From Sulfurovum sp. (lineage in GTDB: Bacteria > Campylobacterota > Campylobacteria > Campylobacterales > Sulfurovaceae): a DNA stretch of 7,794 bases. This document shows positions 5,751 through 7,794 of the stretch, piece by piece; the stretch's first letter is position 1, and each line of letters starts with the position of its first letter. Under the pieces are notes generated by a model. The model was not told the DNA's origin, ran no database searches, and worked only from the letters and a program-made list of their open reading frames with translations. The translations under genes and the position numbers were made by a program. The stretch lies in contig JAPHUJ010000282.1 of the NCBI GenBank assembly GCA_026193735.1, positions 1-7,794 of the forward strand. Direction: 5' to 3'.

Positions 5751-7526
5751 ATGGAAATAGATAGACGAGACTTCCTACAGATTGCAGCGACACTAGGTTT
5801 ACTAGGGGCAACTGGGGGTACAAATCTTTTTGCAGGTGAAGCTGCAAAAGAACGTATAAAAAAACTTAGTTTTTCTGACGTTGTGGCATTTAAGCCAAAA
5901 GGTAAAGCAACTATTTTACATATTTGTGATTTGCATGCACACCTTAAACCACTTTATTGGAGAGAGCCATCAACCTTAATTTCTGCAAAGAACTTAGTAG
6001 GAACACCAGGGTTTATCTGTGGCGAGAGTTTTCAAAAGTATTATGGTATCCAAGCAGGTAGTTTAGATGCTTACTTCGATACACACAATGATTTTTCTGA
6101 ACTTGCTAAAAAGTTTGGAAAAATGGGTGGTATAGCGCATATGAAGCCAATCATAGATCATGTGAAAAAAGAGAGAGGTTCAGAGAATGTACTTCTTTTA
6201 GATAGTGGAGATACTTGGCAAGGTACAGCAGTGGCACTTAAAACTAACGGTGAAGCTATCGTAGATGCGCAAAACTATTTGGGTGTAGATGTGATGGTTG
6301 GACACTGGGAATTTACCTATGGTAAAGAGCGTGTTCATGAATTGATCGGTATGCTAAAGGGAGAGTTTATCTCTCAAAATGTTATTGACAATGATCCATT
6401 TTCAGATGAATTTGAAGAGCTGATCTTCCCACCATACTCTATCAAAGAGATAGGTGGAGCAAAAATTGGTATCATCGGCCAGTCATTCCCGTTTACTTCT
6501 ACGGCAAACCCTAAAAAGTTTACAGAAGGATGGAGTTTTGCACTACGTCATGAAACACTTCAAGAGTATGTCAATGAACTGAGAGATGAGAAAAAAGTGG
6601 ATGCAGTCGTTGTACTGAGCCATGATGGATTCTCTGTAGATCAGGAACTCGCTAAAAAAGTGACAGGTGTTGACTTTATTTTAAGTGGACATACTCATGA
6701 CCCTAGCCCAGAGCCTATTATTGTGAATGATACAGTGATTCTTATCTCAGGAAGTCATGGAAAATATATCTCTAGACTGGACTTAGATATAAAAGATAAA
6801 AAAGTAGTGGATTATAACTTTAAACTTATTCCTGTTGCTTCTAGTCTTATCCCTGCGGATAAAGCAGGTGATGAACTCATCGCTAAATGGTATAAACCAT
6901 TCGATAAAGAGCTTGGAGAAGTACTTGGTACAACAAAAGGTCTTCTCTATAAAAGAGATACTTTCTATTCAACTTTTGATTCACTCATTGGTATGGCAAT
7001 CCAAGATGAGATGAAGTGTGACATTAACTTCAACCCAGGATACAGATGGGGTACAACCGTACTACCAGGTGACCCGATACTCAAAGACAATGTTTATGAG
7101 ATGACGGCTATCACGTATCCTGAGGTCTATACCTTTGACCTGAAAGGTAAAGTGATAGCCAAATTGATGGAAGATATAGCAGATAATGTATTTAATTCAA
7201 ATCCACTTTTACAACAAGGTGGAGATATGAGTAGACTGACAGGTGCCAGTTATAGCATCACGATATCAGCTCCATCAGGAAAACGTATCTCTGACTTTAT
7301 GATCGGTGGCAAGCCTATTGATATGGAAAAAACCTATAGGGTCTCATCATGGGGAGGAAATTTACAGAATGTAGGTGAAAACCTTGATGAAAAAGCGATA
7401 CGTCCAGTTTATGAAGTGGTCAGTGATTACATTCGTAGACAAAAAGTGATTGACATTCCTATGGAGTCTAATGTGAAAATATTAGATATGGATTGTGGAT
7501 GTCCGATCAAAGGTGCTACGTGTTAA
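5751..7526 (+). CDS. soxB: SoxB, thiosulfohydrolase (di-manganese)
   Basis: SoxB hydrolyses the terminal sulfone from the SoxY-bound intermediate and releases sulfate in the periplasm. The 591-residue protein starts with a twin-arginine signal, DRRDFLQ (4-10), with cleavage probably after LFA (residue 28). The metallophosphatase/5'-nucleotidase metal motifs are all present: CDLHAHL (D60, H62), DSGDTWQG (151-158), the SoxB-type GHWEFTYG (184-191) in place of the nucleotidase GNHEF, SHDG (290-293) and SGHTHD (312-317). The C-terminal 5'-nucleotidase-like substrate domain follows, including NPGYRWG (428-434). The protein ends in DCGCPIKGATC, a small three-cysteine tail with Cys as the last residue. 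The ribosome binding site AAGGGGAT precedes the ATG by a few bases. It is the last gene of the operon, followed by stem-loops. Confidence 0.96.
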   Translation: MEIDRRDFLQIAATLGLLGATGGTNLFAGEAAKERIKKLSFSDVVAFKPKGKATILHICDLHAHLKPLYWREPSTLISAKNLVGTPGFICGESFQKYYGIQAGSLDAYFDTHNDFSELAKKFGKMGGIAHMKPIIDHVKKERGSENVLLLDSGDTWQGTAVALKTNGEAIVDAQNYLGVDVMVGHWEFTYGKERVHELIGMLKGEFISQNVIDNDPFSDEFEELIFPPYSIKEIGGAKIGIIGQSFPFTSTANPKKFTEGWSFALRHETLQEYVNELRDEKKVDAVVVLSHDGFSVDQELAKKVTGVDFILSGHTHDPSPEPIIVNDTVILISGSHGKYISRLDLDIKDKKVVDYNFKLIPVASSLIPADKAGDELIAKWYKPFDKELGEVLGTTKGLLYKRDTFYSTFDSLIGMAIQDEMKCDINFNPGYRWGTTVLPGDPILKDNVYEMTAITYPEVYTFDLKGKVIAKLMEDIADNVFNSNPLLQQGGDMSRLTGASYSITISAPSGKRISDFMIGGKPIDMEKTYRVSSWGGNLQNVGENLDEKAIRPVYEVVSDYIRRQKVIDIPMESNVKILDMDCGCPIKGATC

Positions 7527-7538
7527 TAATATAAAACC

Positions 7539-7595
7539 GTGCCTCGTCTCTTTGTTTGAAAACATTGTAGTATCTCCTTTTGAGAGGCGGGGCAC
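7539..7595 (+). terminator. Large stem-loop after soxB
   Basis: GTGCCTCGTCTC (7539-7550) pairs over its full 12 bases with GAGGCGGGGCAC (7584-7595), counting two G-T wobbles, and can extend by one or two pairs into the loop of about 30 bases. It is the most GC-rich stretch in the window and begins 12 bases after the soxB stop. No T run follows directly, so it may be a 3' stabilising or terminator structure working with the second hairpin at 7602-7620. Confidence 0.55.
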
Positions 7596-7601
7596 TAAGG
7601 G

Positions 7602-7620
7602 TTGTGATATAGGATCACAA
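7602..7620 (+). terminator. Second stem-loop with T-rich tail (or palindromic operator)
   Basis: TTGTGAT (7602-7608) pairs perfectly with ATCACAA (7614-7620) around ATAGG and is followed by TTTTATTATAA. This fits a weak intrinsic terminator for the sox operon. The half-sites TGTGA and TCACA also resemble a CRP/FNR-superfamily operator, but the spacer between them is 7 bases where the CRP consensus has 6. Both readings remain open. Confidence 0.45.
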
Positions 7621-7629
7621 TTTTATTAT
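7602..7629 (+). promoter_or_regulatory. Possible promoter of the downstream exported-protein gene
   Basis: A -35-like TTGTGA (7602-7607) and a -10-like TATTAT (7624-7629) are 16 bases apart, which would start transcription about 43 bases before the ATG at 7679. The tandem TTTACA block of the other two promoters is absent, so this gene is not an obvious member of the same regulon. The call is weak because AT-rich DNA often contains such hexamers by chance. Confidence 0.3.
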
Positions 7630-7645
7630 AACACAAGTCAACTAA

Positions 7646-7659
7646 TTCGTTAATACGAA
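7646..7659. repeat. Short palindrome TTCGT-TAAT-ACGAA in the leader of the last gene
   Basis: Perfect 5-base arms flank TAAT, ending 19 bases before the ATG at 7679 and just before the ribosome binding site. It could be an operator or a small leader hairpin. There is no further evidence. Confidence 0.35.
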
Positions 7660-7678
7660 CAAAAAACAAGGGGTTAAA

Positions 7679-7794
7679 ATGAACAAGGGAAAAATTAAAA
7701 TTAGTATTGCTGCTGCAGCATTATTATGTATGGGGACATCTGCTATAGCAGGTGGAGATATCGCGCCAGTTGAGCCGGTAGTCAAGGTTAAAAA
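7679..7794 (+). CDS. Exported protein, N-terminal part only (possible outer-membrane protein)
   Basis: The first 38 codons are visible before the window ends. A strong ribosome binding site, AAGGGG (7668-7673), precedes the ATG. The product starts with a clear signal peptide (MNKGKIKISIAAAALLCMGTSAIA, cleavage after residue 24), followed by GGDIAPVEPVVKVK. A mature start of the GGDIAPVEP kind reminds me of porin-like outer-membrane proteins of Campylobacterota, but this is recognition by memory of a short segment and the function is not established. It lies 152 bases after soxB behind two stem-loops and so is probably a separate unit. Confidence 0.7.
   Translation, partial: MNKGKIKISIAAAALLCMGTSAIAGGDIAPVEPVVKVK

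Noticed and set aside
7603..7619. CRP/FNR operator TGTGA-N7-TCACA
   Set aside because: The spacer is 7 where the CRP consensus has 6, and the palindrome is equally well explained as a terminator stem with a T-rich tail. It is kept only as an alternative reading.
1..7794. CRISPR array, tRNA/rRNA genes, insertion sequences or attachment sites
   Set aside because: No regularly spaced repeats, no cloverleaf-like sequence, no transposase frame and no paired terminal repeats were seen on reading both strands.

Overview
The window carries a sulfur-oxidation (Sox) locus that most likely comes from a sulfur-oxidising Campylobacterota (Epsilonproteobacteria) such as a Sulfurovum or Sulfurimonas relative. 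The evidence is the AT-rich DNA, the gene order soxX-soxY-soxZ-soxA-soxB without soxCD (in this phylum soxCD usually sits in a separate cluster), the mono-haem type of SoxA, and the style of the flanking exported proteins. The genus is inferred from gene order and protein character, not from a database search.

Layout, all genes on the + strand. (1) Positions 1-1177 hold the last codons of an OmpR/PhoB-type response regulator, overlapped by a membrane histidine kinase. (2) Positions 1178-1267 are an AT-rich promoter region. (3) Positions 1268-3200 hold a two-gene unit: an outer-membrane porin-like beta-barrel protein and an exported DsrE/F-like protein. (4) Positions 3201-3462 are a 262-base intergenic region with a likely terminator, an AT-rich hairpin and a promoter. 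(5) Positions 3463-7526 hold soxX, soxY, soxZ, soxA and soxB. They are tightly packed except for a 103-base gap with a hairpin between soxY and soxZ. (6) Positions 7527-7678 hold two stem-loops and a short palindrome. (7) From 7679 a new gene for an exported protein begins and runs off the window.

How the genes work together: SoxY (carrier, with SoxZ) holds the sulfur substrate on its C-terminal cysteine. SoxAX couples thiosulfate to that cysteine oxidatively, and SoxB hydrolyses the terminal sulfone to sulfate. The remaining SoxY-bound sulfane sulfur would need SoxCD, which is not present here. The porin could admit sulfur anions to the periplasm, and the DsrE-like protein could handle sulfane sulfur there; both roles are inferred.

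The most notable observation is regulatory. The promoters in front of the porin gene and in front of soxX share a 44-base block (35 of 44 identical by hand count). Each contains two TTTACA half-sites exactly 11 bases apart, followed 9 bases later by a -10 hexamer. That is the geometry of a PhoB/OmpR-class activator site overlapping the -35 position, and an OmpR-class regulator with its kinase is encoded immediately upstream. The locus therefore reads as a self-contained two-component-controlled regulon: regulator, kinase, porin, DsrE-like protein and Sox enzymes.
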